A DNA stretch of 64,000 nucleotides from contig NZ_JAJOZC010000001.1 in the NCBI RefSeq assembly GCF_023701695.1, positions 5,641,894 through 5,705,893 on the forward strand. The letters run 5' to 3'. Under the pieces are notes generated by a model. That model searched no databases. It saw nothing but the letters and a program-made list of their open reading frames with translations, and was not told where the DNA came from. This document shows, one piece after another, positions 52,174 through 58,800 of the stretch; the stretch's first letter is position 1, and each line of letters opens with the position of its first letter. Position numbers and translations under genes: made by a program. The stretch comes from Streptomyces sp. RKAG290 (GTDB taxonomy: Bacteria; Actinomycetota; Actinomycetes; Streptomycetales; Streptomycetaceae).

Positions 52174-53552
52174 GGGCGGAGTGCCTCCTCGTGGGTGAGC
52201 CGGTGTGTCAGGTCGGCGAGGGTGTCGAAGCCGACCGAGTCGAAACCGGGGACGGACGTGGCGAGACGGTTCTTCAGCGGAGTGGTCCACCGGTCGGGCA
52301 GCGCGTCGGGCCGCCCGGCCAGCAGTCCGGCGAGCGAACCGGCGGTCGCCCCGTTGGAGTCGGTGTCCCAGCCGCCGGACACCACCCGGCAGATGGAGCC
52401 GGTGAAGTCACCGTCCGCGTGGGTGAGAGCGGCGGCGAGCAGAGCGGCGTTGGGCAGTACATGCACCCAGTGATACCGGCCGTACGTCTCGTGCATCCGG
52501 TCCACGACCGTATCGAAGTGCCGTTCCCGGCGGGCCGCCGCGATGCCGTCCCGTACCGCGCGGGCGAACCGCGAGCGCGGCGGCACGACCCGGAGCCCGG
52601 CGGCCAGGCAGCCGTGCACGTCGGCCTCGCCGCCGGCCGCCTCGGCGAGCGCCGCCGCCGTGAACATCGCCCCGTACACCCCGTTTCCGGTGTGGGTGAG
52701 GACCGCGTCCCGGTGGGCCTGCTCCGCCGCCGCCGCCGGATCACCGGGATGCGTCCAGCCGTGCACGTCGGCCCGGATCTGGGCCCCGATCCACTCCCGG
52801 AACGGATTGCGGTGGCGCGCGGTGTGCGGAGGTTCGACGCCGTCGAGCAGATTGCGGTAGGCGACCCGCTCGGCGGTGAACGTCCGGCCCGCCGGAAGCT
52901 CGTCGAGCCACAGCCTGGCGAGGTCGGCCGTGCTGAACGAACGGCCGTACCGCTGGAGCAGCAACACGGTCAGCAGCGGGTGGTTGAGGTCGTCGTCCTC
53001 CGGCATTCCGTCGATGTTCTCGGCCAGGGAGGTGGCCGCGGAGCGCCGGTTCCACGGGTACGTGGCGGTCAGAGCGGGGGGCACACCCCTGGCGGTGAAC
53101 CAGGTGGAGAGCGGCCAGTTCCCGGTGGCGCGGGCCAGTGCGCGGATGCCCTCCAGCGGCAGCTTCTCGACCGGTTTGCCGAGCAGGCAGCCGGCGGCAC
53201 GCCCGAGCCAGGCCGCGTGCAGCCGGTCGCGGCCCACGACGGGCCGGTCGGTGCGTGGGTGCGGCCAGTGCGGGCAGGCCGCCCGGATCGCGTCGAGGTC
53301 GGTGGGTTCGTCGTCGGCCAGCGGCGACTCCAGCAGGGCGAGTTCGTCCAGCAGATGCTCGGCGACCGCGCGCAGCTGCGGCGACGCGGGGTGCTCGGAG
53401 GCACCCGCGCGCTCCGGGGCCGGCGATCCGCCGGCCTCGTACCACCGCCGCTCGATGTCCCGTGCGTCCCGCCCGTCCTCGGCGGCCTGCCGCAGTTCGT
53501 GCCCGACGAGGTCCTCCGGCTGCACCCAGGTGGCCCGCACCGTCGTCGTCAC
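52170..53552 (-). CDS. ADP-ribosylglycohydrolase family protein (divergent branch)
   Basis: 460 residues, with a ~100-residue helical N-terminal extension before the DraG/ARH-type domain. The domain start R-A-A-G-C-L-L-G-K-P-V-E lies near residues 118-129. P-E-D-D-D-L-N-H-P replaces the usual T-D-D-T-x-M metal motif near residue 184. The C-terminal metal motif G-G-W-D-T-D-S-N-G-A-T-A-G is intact. Such enzymes remove ADP-ribose or related N-glycosyl groups with two Mg2+ ions. This branch, with L-G-K-P-V-E and E-D-D-D, often accompanies sugar kinases. The GTG at 53552 overlaps the next gene's stop. It is the fourth paralogue in transcription order. Confidence 0.85.
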   Translation of the reverse strand: MTTTVRATWVQPEDLVGHELRQAAEDGRDARDIERRWYEAGGSPAPERAGASEHPASPQLRAVAEHLLDELALLESPLADDEPTDLDAIRAACPHWPHPRTDRPVVGRDRLHAAWLGRAAGCLLGKPVEKLPLEGIRALARATGNWPLSTWFTARGVPPALTATYPWNRRSAATSLAENIDGMPEDDDLNHPLLTVLLLQRYGRSFSTADLARLWLDELPAGRTFTAERVAYRNLLDGVEPPHTARHRNPFREWIGAQIRADVHGWTHPGDPAAAAEQAHRDAVLTHTGNGVYGAMFTAAALAEAAGGEADVHGCLAAGLRVVPPRSRFARAVRDGIAAARRERHFDTVVDRMHETYGRYHWVHVLPNAALLAAALTHADGDFTGSICRVVSGGWDTDSNGATAGSLAGLLAGRPDALPDRWTTPLKNRLATSVPGFDSVGFDTLADLTHRLTHEEALRP

Positions 53553-54751
53553 GGCGTGCCCACCAGCGCGGCGAAGGCGGCCTCGTGGGCGCGGCGGCGG
53601 GCCGTGTCGTGCGCGAACACCTCGCGCGCCACCTCGGCCAGCGTCCGTGCGGGCGCGTGCAGATCGAGGCGGCTGGCCTCGCCGACCGTCCGCACCCAGT
53701 CGGCCGGGATGGCCCGCTCGCCGTGCAGTGCGCCCGCGAGCGCGCCGCTCATGGTGGCGATCGAGTCGCAGTCCCGCCCGTAGTTGACCGAGCCGAGCAC
53801 CGCGTGCCGGTAGTCCCCGTCCGCGACGAGCAGCATGCCGAGCGCGACGGGGAGTTCCTCGATGGCGTGCAGCCGGGACGGCCGGCGCGCGCCCAGGGAG
53901 GGGGCACGGTAGTCGGGGCCGACCGTGTCGAAGGGGGCGACGGCCTCACGCAGCGGGACCAGGGCGGACTCGAAGTCCCGGTGACGCTCCGCCGCTTCGC
54001 ACACCGCCTCGATGGCGGCCAGGGTGCCGTCCTTGGCGAGCGACAGGCACGTTTCGACGACCGTGGCGGGCGTCGCCCCCGGCGCGCAGGCCGCGGCGAC
54101 GGCGGCCGCGAAGACCCCGGCCGCCTCCCTTCCGTACGACGACTGGTGGGCGCCCGCGACATCCAGCGCCTCGGCGTACGCGGCCTGCGGATGGGCGGCG
54201 TTCACCAGGCCGACCGGCGCCATGTACATCGCCGCCCCGCAGTTGACGATGTTTCCGGAGCCGGCCTCGCGCGGGTCGACATGGCCGTAGTGCAGCCGGG
54301 CGACGATCCACTTCTCGGCGAGGAAGATCCGCTGCAGCGGCAGCGCCTCGGCCTCCAGCTCAGGAATCCAGCGGGGGTTCGAGATCAGCTCGGGCACGAG
54401 GTGGTCGGCGACCGAGTACGCGTCGAGATGGCCGCGCACCGTGCCGTACACCCGGACCAGGGCGTGGGTCATCAAGGTGTCGTCGGTGACGTGCCCGTCG
54501 CCCTTGTGATACGGCGCGATGGGGCGGGCGGTACGCCAGTCCTCGCCGTCCCAGGGGCCGACGATGCCGGTGATCCGCCCGCCGTGCCGGGCCACGATCT
54601 GCTCGGGGGGCCGGCCCTCGACCGGACCGCCGAGCGCGTCACCGACGGCGGCGCCGACGAGTGCGCCCGCGATCCGTTCATCGAGTGTGAGCGCGGTGGG
54701 CGTCGTGGGCGTTGCGGACCTCGTGGGTGCCAGGGGCACTGTGGATGTCAT
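53549..54751 (-). CDS. ADP-ribosylglycohydrolase family protein (canonical motifs)
   Basis: 400 residues. A full set of DraG/ARH residues is visible: G-A-A-V-G-D-A-L-G-G near 34-43, G-H-V-T-D-D-T-L-M near 85-93, and G-R-D-C-D-S-I-A-T near 331-339. The middle contains I-V-N-C-G-A-A-M-Y-M. It is predicted to hydrolyse an ADP-ribosyl or similar N-glycosidic bond. The ATG at 54751 is preferred over GTG at 54766, but neither has a good ribosome site. Its first ~70 bases overlap the 3' end of the preceding gene, the longest overlap in the operon. Translation presumably depends on coupling. Confidence 0.88.
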   Translation of the reverse strand: MTSTVPLAPTRSATPTTPTALTLDERIAGALVGAAVGDALGGPVEGRPPEQIVARHGGRITGIVGPWDGEDWRTARPIAPYHKGDGHVTDDTLMTHALVRVYGTVRGHLDAYSVADHLVPELISNPRWIPELEAEALPLQRIFLAEKWIVARLHYGHVDPREAGSGNIVNCGAAMYMAPVGLVNAAHPQAAYAEALDVAGAHQSSYGREAAGVFAAAVAAACAPGATPATVVETCLSLAKDGTLAAIEAVCEAAERHRDFESALVPLREAVAPFDTVGPDYRAPSLGARRPSRLHAIEELPVALGMLLVADGDYRHAVLGSVNYGRDCDSIATMSGALAGALHGERAIPADWVRTVGEASRLDLHAPARTLAEVAREVFAHDTARRRAHEAAFAALVGTP

Positions 54752-56096
54752 GTCCGAATTGTCCACCCCGGGGGGCCGGTTCCGTGTCTGCCAGCAACCC
54801 GGCGAGTTCCATCAGGTCCGTGCCCGCGAAACGGGGCAGTGCACACCCCGCCAGGGTGCGGCAGGCCTCGCGCCAGCCGTCCGGCACGGTGGCGATGCCA
54901 CCGAGCGCACCCGTCAGCGCACCGGCCAGCGCGGGTGCCGAGTCGGCGACCCGGGACAGGCAGGCCGCGGACGGCACGGCCTGCGCGATCTCGCCCCGGG
55001 CCGCGGTGGCCAGGGCGAGGGCGACCGGGACGGTCTCGGCCGCGGCGATCCCGTAGCTGTAGACGTGATCGACGATCTGATGCTCCAGCACCGGCACGAG
55101 GGCGAAGGCGCCGGCCGTCTCACCGGCGAACTCCCGGGCGATCCTGACCGCGTGGGCGGCGTTGCGGGCGATCTCGGTGCCCTCCGGGAGCTGCGCCAGC
55201 GCGGCGTTCACCGCTGTGTCCACGTCCGCACCGCCGAGCGCCTCGGCGATCGCGGCGGCCATCGCCCGCGCACCGTGCACCCCGTCGCCGTCCTGCGTGT
55301 AGCGCGCGTCGAACTCGGCGAGGTCGGCCGCGGCGGCGGGGTCCCCGGGGTGGACGACGGCCAGGACCGCGGCCCGCACACAGGCCGCGTCGTCGAAGTA
55401 GTGCGGGTTGTCGTGGCCGGTGGCGGGCGGGCGGAGCCCGGCGGCGAGGTTGCCGAGCCCGGCCCGGACCGAGATCCGGGCCCGCAGCGGCAGGACCGCC
55501 GACTCGACCTCGGGCGCCCGCGCGGCGGCCGCGGCGACCTCGGAGGCCAGCGCGTTCCAGGCGACGTCCACGGCGGCCCGCATCCGGTGCCCGGGGGAGA
55601 GGCCGTGCAGCGGACCCGCCGCCGAGGTCAGCACGGTACCGGCCGCGAACGCCGCCCACTCGGCGTCGTCGGACGGCCCCAGCCGCAGGGGCTCGGGCGG
55701 CTGGTTGAGGGCGATGGGGACGGGCAGCGTGGTGGTCGCGTTCTGCTCGGCGAAGGTGTCGAGCTCGCGGGTGAGGCGCCGGGTCCACTCCGGCATCCGG
55801 GCCGCCCGGTGCCGCGCGGCCGGCCAGCCCGCGGCGTCGCCGGCGGCCAGCCCGAGCAGCAGCCCCTCGATCCGGGCCCGCCGCCCGGTGGACGGCCGGG
55901 CGGGGAGCGACGCTTCCGGGGCGCCGGCGCCGGTGCCGCGCCCGCGCGATGCCTCCTGGGCGCTGTCGTCGTGCGGGGCATGCGGGGCGTCCGGGTGCCT
56001 GGTGCCGTTCTGGTGCGGTGCGTCCGGGGCGTTGTCGTCGGCCTCGTGCGGTGCGTCCGGGTGCAGGGTGCGGGAGGTGTCCCTCGCGGTGGTCAT
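54678..56096 (-). CDS. ADP-ribosylglycohydrolase family protein with degenerate metal site
   Basis: 472 residues. The N-terminal ~70 residues are an Asp/His/Pro-rich low-complexity stretch. The domain then starts L-L-L-G-L-A-A-G-D-A-A-G near residue 79. The T-D-D-T motif reads S-D-D-A-E-W. The C-terminal G-x-D-x-D-S motif reads S-R-V-A-D-S, so the first Asp is Val. Two of the usual metal ligands are therefore altered, and the protein may be inactive or have changed chemistry. The C-terminal 30 residues are again His/Asp-rich. The ATG at 56096 overlaps the upstream stop (ATGA); the 3' end runs into the next gene. Confidence 0.82.
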   Translation of the reverse strand: MTTARDTSRTLHPDAPHEADDNAPDAPHQNGTRHPDAPHAPHDDSAQEASRGRGTGAGAPEASLPARPSTGRRARIEGLLLGLAAGDAAGWPAARHRAARMPEWTRRLTRELDTFAEQNATTTLPVPIALNQPPEPLRLGPSDDAEWAAFAAGTVLTSAAGPLHGLSPGHRMRAAVDVAWNALASEVAAAAARAPEVESAVLPLRARISVRAGLGNLAAGLRPPATGHDNPHYFDDAACVRAAVLAVVHPGDPAAAADLAEFDARYTQDGDGVHGARAMAAAIAEALGGADVDTAVNAALAQLPEGTEIARNAAHAVRIAREFAGETAGAFALVPVLEHQIVDHVYSYGIAAAETVPVALALATAARGEIAQAVPSAACLSRVADSAPALAGALTGALGGIATVPDGWREACRTLAGCALPRFAGTDLMELAGLLADTEPAPRGGQFGHDIHSAPGTHEVRNAHDAHRAHTR

Positions 56097-57364
56097 CGCC
56101 CTACCGCCGTTCCGTCTTCGACCGGGGCCGGGGCTGCGCCGTCGGGCACGACGGAGCCGCGGCCCTCCGGGGTGCGACCGGGGCGCGGCGGGGCGGGTGG
56201 CTCGCTGTCGTGCACCTGGAGGCTTCGCGAGTGCGGTGCGCCGGGCGGCTTCCCGTCGTACGCCGATCCGTTCCCGCCCCCGTCCATGGCCCGTTCGTCC
56301 GCCTCGGCCGGGGTGAGCAGCTCCGCGATGTCCAGGACGTGGTAGCCGCGCATGGACGGGAGGCAGCTGCCCCGGACCGGGCCGATCGCGTCCGCCCAGT
56401 GGCGCGGGATCGCGGACGCCCCGTGCAGCGCTCCGGCCAGTGCGCCCGCCACCGCGGCCGTCGTGTCGGCGTCGCGGCCCATGTTGACCGCGGTCAGCAC
56501 CGCCGTACGGAAGTCGCCGCGCGCCGCCGCGAACGCGCCGAAGGCCAGGCCCACCGCCTCAGGGGCCAGGTCCGTCCACGGGTATCCGCCCACGACCACG
56601 GCCGAGCGCACCGCGCGTTCCATCGTGAGACGGTCGGGGTACGGGCGCTGGGCCGCCGTCACCGCACGGCGCAGCGAGCGTGCCGTCCAGGAGTCCATCG
56701 GCACGACGGAGAGTGCGGCGGCGATCACGGACGTGACCCCGGCCCCCACCATCGCGGCCGCCACCCCGGCCGCCACCGCCTGACCGCCGTAGATACCCTC
56801 CCCTTCGTGGCTGACCCGGCCGTCCACCGCGACCAGCCGTGCCGCCTCGGCGGGCCGGCCCGCCGCGAAGACGCCGAACGGCGCCGCCCGCATCGCCAGG
56901 CCGTCGCTCCAGGCGTGCCGGTGCTGGGCGGAGATCGGGGCGGCCAGGCCCCGGCGCAGGTTCTCCAGCGTGCCGCGCTCGCTGAAGCCGGCGCCGCGGA
57001 AGGGCCCCTCGTCCACGTCCGCGATCCACAGCCGCCAGGCCCGCTCGACATGGGTGACGGTCAGCGCCGAACCGTGCCGGGCCAGCAGCAGTCCGGAGAA
57101 GATCGCGTACTCCGTGTCGTCGGTGCCCGCGGGGTCGTCGCTCACGAAGCCCTCGATCCGCCCCCAGCGGCGGCGGATCTCGGAGGGCCGCATGTTCTCC
57201 GCGGGGGCGCCCAGCGCGTCGCCGACCGCGAGACCGAGCAGCGAGCCCCTGGCCCGGTCACCCGGACCTCCCCGGGCCGTTTCGCCCGTGCCGGGCGCGC
57301 CTCGTACCGGTGCCTGCGTGCCGTTCGTCCGCGGCGCTGCCGGATTTCCTGCGATCAGCTCCAT
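56093..57364 (-). CDS. ADP-ribosylglycohydrolase family protein, first gene of the operon
   Basis: 423 residues. L-L-G-L-A-V-G-D-A-L-G-A-P-A-E lies near 42-56, G-T-D-D-T-E-Y-A near 79-86, and N-M-G-R-D-A-D-T-T-A-A-V near 284-295, all with the residues that bind the two metals. A low-complexity tail of ~75 residues follows (Gly/Ser/Pro-rich). It is canonical in motifs but has Glu-Tyr where many have Glu-Met/Gln. The ATG at 57364 has AAGGG nine bases upstream. It is the first gene after the divergent region; the promoter should lie in the 264 bases before the VIT gene. Confidence 0.87.
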   Translation of the reverse strand: MELIAGNPAAPRTNGTQAPVRGAPGTGETARGGPGDRARGSLLGLAVGDALGAPAENMRPSEIRRRWGRIEGFVSDDPAGTDDTEYAIFSGLLLARHGSALTVTHVERAWRLWIADVDEGPFRGAGFSERGTLENLRRGLAAPISAQHRHAWSDGLAMRAAPFGVFAAGRPAEAARLVAVDGRVSHEGEGIYGGQAVAAGVAAAMVGAGVTSVIAAALSVVPMDSWTARSLRRAVTAAQRPYPDRLTMERAVRSAVVVGGYPWTDLAPEAVGLAFGAFAAARGDFRTAVLTAVNMGRDADTTAAVAGALAGALHGASAIPRHWADAIGPVRGSCLPSMRGYHVLDIAELLTPAEADERAMDGGGNGSAYDGKPPGAPHSRSLQVHDSEPPAPPRPGRTPEGRGSVVPDGAAPAPVEDGTAVGR

Positions 57365-57483
57365 CGCGTCGACCCTTCGCTCGTACCGAGCCAGTTCTCG
57401 TACCTGTGGGATCTGTGCCACGCGGAGCCAGGACAGAGGCCGATAATCACAACAAAAGGGCCACTCGGATGACGCCCTCCGGA

Positions 57484-57543
57484 CAGCAAGGCAAGCCGTA
57501 CCTACCTGGTCACAGACGGTGGTAAGTACGGCCTGCCTTGCTG
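57484..57543. promoter_or_regulatory. 60-bp inverted repeat in the divergent promoter, DtxR-box-like
   Basis: CAGCAAGGCAAGCCGTACC at 57484-57502 (arm continues to 57506) pairs with 57521-57543: 21 of 23 positions match, with a 14-base centre. In a minus-strand transcript the two mismatches become G-U pairs. Each arm contains AGG...CCT-type dyads (AAGGCAAGCC..ACCT) that resemble the 19-bp iron box of DtxR/DmdR regulators, matching about 11 of 19 consensus positions by eye. The arm lies 86 bases before the VIT start. It could be a pair of regulator sites or an RNA hairpin. Confidence 0.5.
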
Positions 57544-57628
57544 GCGGGGGCCGTTTTTCGTGCGTACTTTCGATGGTGTCGAGCGGGGGCGGAGCGGGCG
57601 GTAACCGTTCCGGGAGAAGGGAACAGCT

Positions 57629-58363
57629 GTGGCCATCATCGAGACCGAAGCCGTACTGCACGAGGCGCACCGGGACAACCACACCCACCGTGATGTCAAC
57701 GGTGGCTGGCTGCGCCCGGCGGTGTTCGGGGCCATGGACGGTCTCGTCTCGAACCTGGCCCTGATGACCGGTGTCGCCGGCGGGGACGTCTCGCACCGCA
57801 CGATCGTGATCACGGGGCTGGCCGGCCTGGCCGCGGGCGCCTTCTCCATGGCGGCCGGCGAATACACCTCCGTCGCCTCCCAGCGTGAGCTGGTCGAGGC
57901 TGAACTCGACGTCGAGCGGCGGGAGTTGCGCAAGCATCCGATGGACGAGGAGCGCGAGCTCGCCGCCCTCTACGAATCCCGGGGCGTCGAGGCCGGCCTG
58001 GCCCGCGAAGTCGCCCGGCAGCTGTCGCGCGACCCTGAGCAGGCGCTGGAGATCCATGCCCGCGAGGAGCTCGGCATCGACCCCGGCGACCTGCCCTCGC
58101 CGCTCGTCGCCGCCGTGTCCTCGTTCGGCGCCTTCGCGCTGGGCGCCCTGCTGCCGCTGCTGCCGTACCTGCTCGGTGCGAGCGCGATATGGCCGGCCGT
58201 GCTGCTCGCCCTGGTCGGGCTCTTCGGCTGCGGTGCGGTGGTGGCCCGGGTCACGGCCCGCAGCTGGTGGTTCAGCGGGCTGCGCCAGTTGGTGCTCGGC
58301 GGGGCGGCGGCCGCGATCACCTACGGACTCGGCATGCTGTTCGGCGTGGCCGTCGGCGGCTGA
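57629..58363 (+). CDS. VIT1/CCC1-type iron/manganese transporter
   Basis: 244 residues, usual length. N-terminal G-A-M-D-G-L-V-S-N-L-A-L-M near residues 34-46 starts the first helix. A-A-G-E-Y-T-S-V-A-S-Q-R-E-L near 75-88 leads to the charged metal-binding cytoplasmic domain with E-x-x-E repeats (about 85-145), as in plant vacuolar VIT1. Three helices follow (A-A-V-S-S-F-G-A-F-A-L-G, P-A-V-L-L-A-L-V-G-L-F, and L-V-L-G-G-A-A-A-A-I). It should export Fe2+/Mn2+ from the cytoplasm. The GTG at 57629 has GAAGGGAA upstream. It diverges from the ADP-ribosylglycohydrolase operon. Confidence 0.9.
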   Translation: MAIIETEAVLHEAHRDNHTHRDVNGGWLRPAVFGAMDGLVSNLALMTGVAGGDVSHRTIVITGLAGLAAGAFSMAAGEYTSVASQRELVEAELDVERRELRKHPMDEERELAALYESRGVEAGLAREVARQLSRDPEQALEIHAREELGIDPGDLPSPLVAAVSSFGAFALGALLPLLPYLLGASAIWPAVLLALVGLFGCGAVVARVTARSWWFSGLRQLVLGGAAAAITYGLGMLFGVAVGG

Positions 58364-58398
58364 GCCGCCCGGCGGGATCCTCCGCCCCGTGGCCCTCC

Positions 58399-58435
58399 GG
58401 GCCCGGCCCCCGTGGATCGACCGGGGACCGGGCCC
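58399..58435 (+). terminator. Intrinsic terminator after the VIT gene
   Basis: GGGCCCGGCCCCCG at 58399-58412 pairs with 58422-58435 with one mismatch in 14, 35 bases after the stop at 58363. Confidence 0.75.
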
Positions 58436-58495
58436 GTAACGTGTGCGCCATCTGTGTGACGTACGCCCTGGCATCCGCCACTGGGCGGAACGGCC

Positions 58496-58524
58496 TTGCG
58501 CGACGTAAAATGAGACTCTATGCA
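58496..58524 (+). promoter_or_regulatory. Candidate distal promoter of gltB
   Basis: TTGCGC at 58496-58501 and TATGCA at 58519-58524 are separated by 17 bases, a fair vegetative sigma-factor promoter. The following stretch is locally AT-rich, unusual here. Initiation would lie near 58530, giving a leader of about 270 bases before gltB. Confidence 0.45.
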
Positions 58525-58525
58525 G

Positions 58526-58700
58526 GACTACACATAAGTAGTCGTTACCCAGCGGTTTCGTTTCCTTTGCCGCCGGGCATGAGCCGTAGACACCGCAGGC
58601 AACGACGCCTGCTCTCTGCGGTCCCCCGGGCGCTGATCTTCCGACTGCGACCCACTCCACCGCCTCCGGCGGTGTCCGTATGTTGGAACGAGCTATCCGC
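58526..58700 (+). other. Structured untranslated region upstream of gltB
   Basis: This is the middle of the 437-bp gap before gltB. Inverted repeats follow one another: GACTAC/GTAGTC at 58526-58543, GCAGGC/GCCTGC at 58595-58612 inside a larger ACCGCAG/CTGCGGT pairing, and a 7-bp stem CACCGCC/GGCGGTG at 58658-58674. This looks like a folded 5' leader that could be cis-regulatory. I do not match it to a known riboswitch class and see no gene. Confidence 0.45.
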
Positions 58701-58729
58701 TTCTTGAGAAGCGTCCCATCATGTAATCT
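58701..58729 (+). promoter_or_regulatory. Candidate proximal promoter of gltB
   Basis: TTCTTG at 58701-58706 and TAATCT at 58724-58729 with a 17-base spacer. A perfect palindrome, CGAAATTTCG, at 58733-58742 overlaps the expected start of transcription and could be an operator. gltB begins 58 bases downstream. Confidence 0.45.
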
Positions 58730-58800
58730 GCACGAAATTTCGCAGAGGGCCAACGTCGTCCCTCGGCTATGCATATGCCACGACGACGACGGGAGAGCCG

